A stretch of 58,489 nt of DNA, taken from contig SYLY01000014.1 in NCBI GenBank assembly GCA_005808475.1, positions 1 to 58,489 of the forward strand, read 5' to 3'. A program made the position numbers and the translations under genes. A model generated the notes under the pieces. It was not told the DNA's origin. It worked only from the letters and a program-made list of their open reading frames with translations, and did no database searches. This stretch comes from Acidobacteriota bacterium (GTDB lineage: Bacteria; Acidobacteriota; Terriglobia; Bryobacterales; Bryobacteraceae). This document shows positions 57,011 to 58,489 of this stretch, in pieces (the first letter of the stretch is position 1; each line of letters begins with the position of its first letter).

Positions 57011-58489
57011 ATGAGGCTCGACGACAAGTACACTCTCGAACGGGGCTCCGCCTATATGACGGGCATTCAGGCGCTGGTGCGGCTGCCGCTCGATCAGATG
57101 CGGCTGGATCGCCGCGCCGGACGCAACACCGGCGCCTACATCACCGGCTACGAAGGCTCCCCGCTCGGCGGCTACGACTTCGCTCTCGAGCGCGCCGGCT
57201 CGCTGCTACGCGATCACGGCGTCGTGTTTCAGCCTGGCCTCAACGAGGATCTCGCCGCCACCGCCGTGTTCGGCACGCAGGTGGTGGGCGTGCTCGGCAA
57301 GGCTCGCGTCGACGGCATCGTCGGCATCTGGTCCGGCAAAGGTCCCGGCGTCGATCGCTCCGGTGACATCTTCCGCCACGCCAACCTTGCCGGATCGCCG
57401 GGTCTGGGCGCGGCGCTCGTCCTCGCCGGCGACGACCACCCGTGCAAGAGTTCTTCCATTCCGCACCAGTCCGATTTCTCGCTCTACAACGCCAACATCC
57501 CGATCCTGTTCCCCGGCAACACGCAGGAGATTATCGACTACGGGCTCTACGCGATCGCCATGTCGCGCTACAGCGGAGCCTGGTGTTCGATGAAGCTGCT
57601 CACCCAAACCTGCGATGGCGGCGGCATCGTCGCGTTCGATCCCGATGCGCACCGCTTCGTCCAACCGGACGAAGGCTACATCAAGAGGAGCGACGCGAGG
57701 CTGGTTCCCGGCATCGCACTTGGGCTCGAGCGCGAGACCAATGTCCACCGCATCGCCGCCGCTCGCGATTTCCTCCGGGTCAACCCGGTCAACCGCCTGT
57801 CCGGCGCCGGCTCCAACGCCCGTATCGGCATCGCCACCGCCGGCAAGTATTACTACGACCTGTTGCAGGCGCTGGCCGGCTTCGGATTGCGCGAGTCCGA
57901 TCTGCGCGATCTCGGCGTGCGCGTGGCCAAGTTCGGCGCCACCTATCCGCTCGAACCCGGCTTCGTGCGCGACTTCGCCTCCGGTCTGGAGTCGATCCTC
58001 GTCGTGGAGGAGAAACGTAGCTTCCTCGAACTGCAACTGCGCGAAGCGCTCTACGACGCGCCGTCGCATCCGCGGATCGAAGGCAAACGCGACGCCGCCG
58101 GAGCGATGCTGCTCAAGCCCGATCACGAACTCGATCCGGACGACATCGCCCGCGTGCTTGGCCCGCGTCTGTTGGCGTTGCGCGATCTCCCCGCCGTGCG
58201 CGACCGCCTCCGTTATCTCGACGCGGCGAAGGCCTCTCCGCTCGAGCTGCCCGTCCTGCGCACGCCGATGTACTGTCCCGGGTGTCCGCACAATCGCAGC
58301 ACGCTCACCTTCGGCGATCAGATCGCCGGTGGCGGCATCGGCTGCGCGGGCATGGGATTTCTGCTCGAGGACGCGGGACGCGGCTACAAATTCGCCGCGC
58401 ACATGGGCAGCGAAGGAGCGCCGTGGTTCGGCATGGCGCGGTTCGTCGACCGCAAGCACATCTTCCAGAACATCGGAGATGGCACCTAC
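57011..58489 (+). CDS. Indolepyruvate ferredoxin oxidoreductase, N-terminal part, runs off window
   Basis: 493 codons open to the window edge. The N-terminus is the pyruvate-oxidoreductase-like alpha domain (GAYITGYEGSPLGGYD, FQPGLNEDLAATAVFGTQ, GIWSGKGPGVDRSGD, LVLAGDDHPCKSSS), and the visible end enters the thiamine-diphosphate domain (CPGCPHNRST, then GSEGAPWFGMARF). This matches the large fused indolepyruvate:ferredoxin oxidoreductases that oxidise aryl pyruvates from aromatic amino acids to aryl-acetyl-CoA. The ATG at 57011 is 11 nt after TATCCT. It is divergent from the DUF1549 gene (88 bp). Confidence 0.9.
   Translation, partial: MRLDDKYTLERGSAYMTGIQALVRLPLDQMRLDRRAGRNTGAYITGYEGSPLGGYDFALERAGSLLRDHGVVFQPGLNEDLAATAVFGTQVVGVLGKARVDGIVGIWSGKGPGVDRSGDIFRHANLAGSPGLGAALVLAGDDHPCKSSSIPHQSDFSLYNANIPILFPGNTQEIIDYGLYAIAMSRYSGAWCSMKLLTQTCDGGGIVAFDPDAHRFVQPDEGYIKRSDARLVPGIALGLERETNVHRIAAARDFLRVNPVNRLSGAGSNARIGIATAGKYYYDLLQALAGFGLRESDLRDLGVRVAKFGATYPLEPGFVRDFASGLESILVVEEKRSFLELQLREALYDAPSHPRIEGKRDAAGAMLLKPDHELDPDDIARVLGPRLLALRDLPAVRDRLRYLDAAKASPLELPVLRTPMYCPGCPHNRSTLTFGDQIAGGGIGCAGMGFLLEDAGRGYKFAAHMGSEGAPWFGMARFVDRKHIFQNIGDGTY

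Overview
The window is GC-rich, densely coded bacterial DNA that looks like the chromosome of an Acidobacteriota member of the Bryobacterales/Solibacter type. This is an inference from gene families typical of that group: three Oar-like TonB-dependent receptors with an N-terminal carboxypeptidase-regulatory-like domain, an 800-residue MacB-like duplicated (ADOP-type) permease, a giant Ig-repeat exported protein ending in a TIGR03437-type domain, PEP-CTERM-like secreted proteins, and a cytochrome/DUF1549/LamG/DUF1553 plus DUF1501 pair. There is no prophage, CRISPR array, rRNA, tRNA or recognisable transposase.

Layout. 1-1086: an exported protein cut by the left edge, with its promoter. 1087-5581: a divergent SDR/zinc dehydrogenase pair, then a DUF4380-like protein, a GAF protein and an Asp-box propeller protein. 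5582-6345: a long non-coding stretch whose base pairing indicates a roughly 600-nt structured RNA ending in a U-tract; this is the most novel item here. 6346-14004: PhyH dioxygenase, a 1042-residue protein of unknown function, a methyltransferase, an AtoE-type transporter, a DUF4159 protein and a Uma2-type nuclease. 14008-27391: a TonB receptor divergent from the 1908-residue Ig-repeat protein, a RES/Xre toxin-antitoxin pair, and a second TonB receptor. 27493-32586: a compact nucleoside-salvage operon (pyrimidine-nucleoside phosphorylase, CNT transporter, purine-nucleoside phosphorylase, cytidine deaminase, exported amidohydrolase).

32729-36928: secreted proteins (PEP-CTERM-like, DMFase-C-like, unknown). 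36982-39858: an acyl-CoA mutase large subunit with isobutyryl-CoA-mutase-type specificity residues, convergent with a MATE transporter. 39875-42866 (minus): the conserved rpmH-rnpA-yidD-yidC-jag operon behind a near-consensus promoter. 43028-44642: a 98-bp imperfect direct repeat (the 5' end of terC) flanking two orphan genes, then intact terC. 45262-52285 (minus): a CPCC-containing propeller protein, the third TonB receptor, a Cys-rich small protein and the ADOP permease. 52349-56922 (minus): the DUF1501 and cytochrome/DUF1549/DUF1553 pair. 57011-end: the start of an indolepyruvate ferredoxin oxidoreductase.

Together these suggest an aerobic heterotroph that digests and imports complex organic matter (TonB receptors, secreted propellers), salvages nucleosides, and catabolises branched-chain and aromatic amino-acid intermediates (acyl-CoA mutase, indolepyruvate oxidoreductase, AtoE). 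Several genes have a -10-like hexamer ending 6 nt before the start codon and no Shine-Dalgarno sequence, which suggests leaderless transcripts. All family assignments come from reading motifs by eye; no database search was run.
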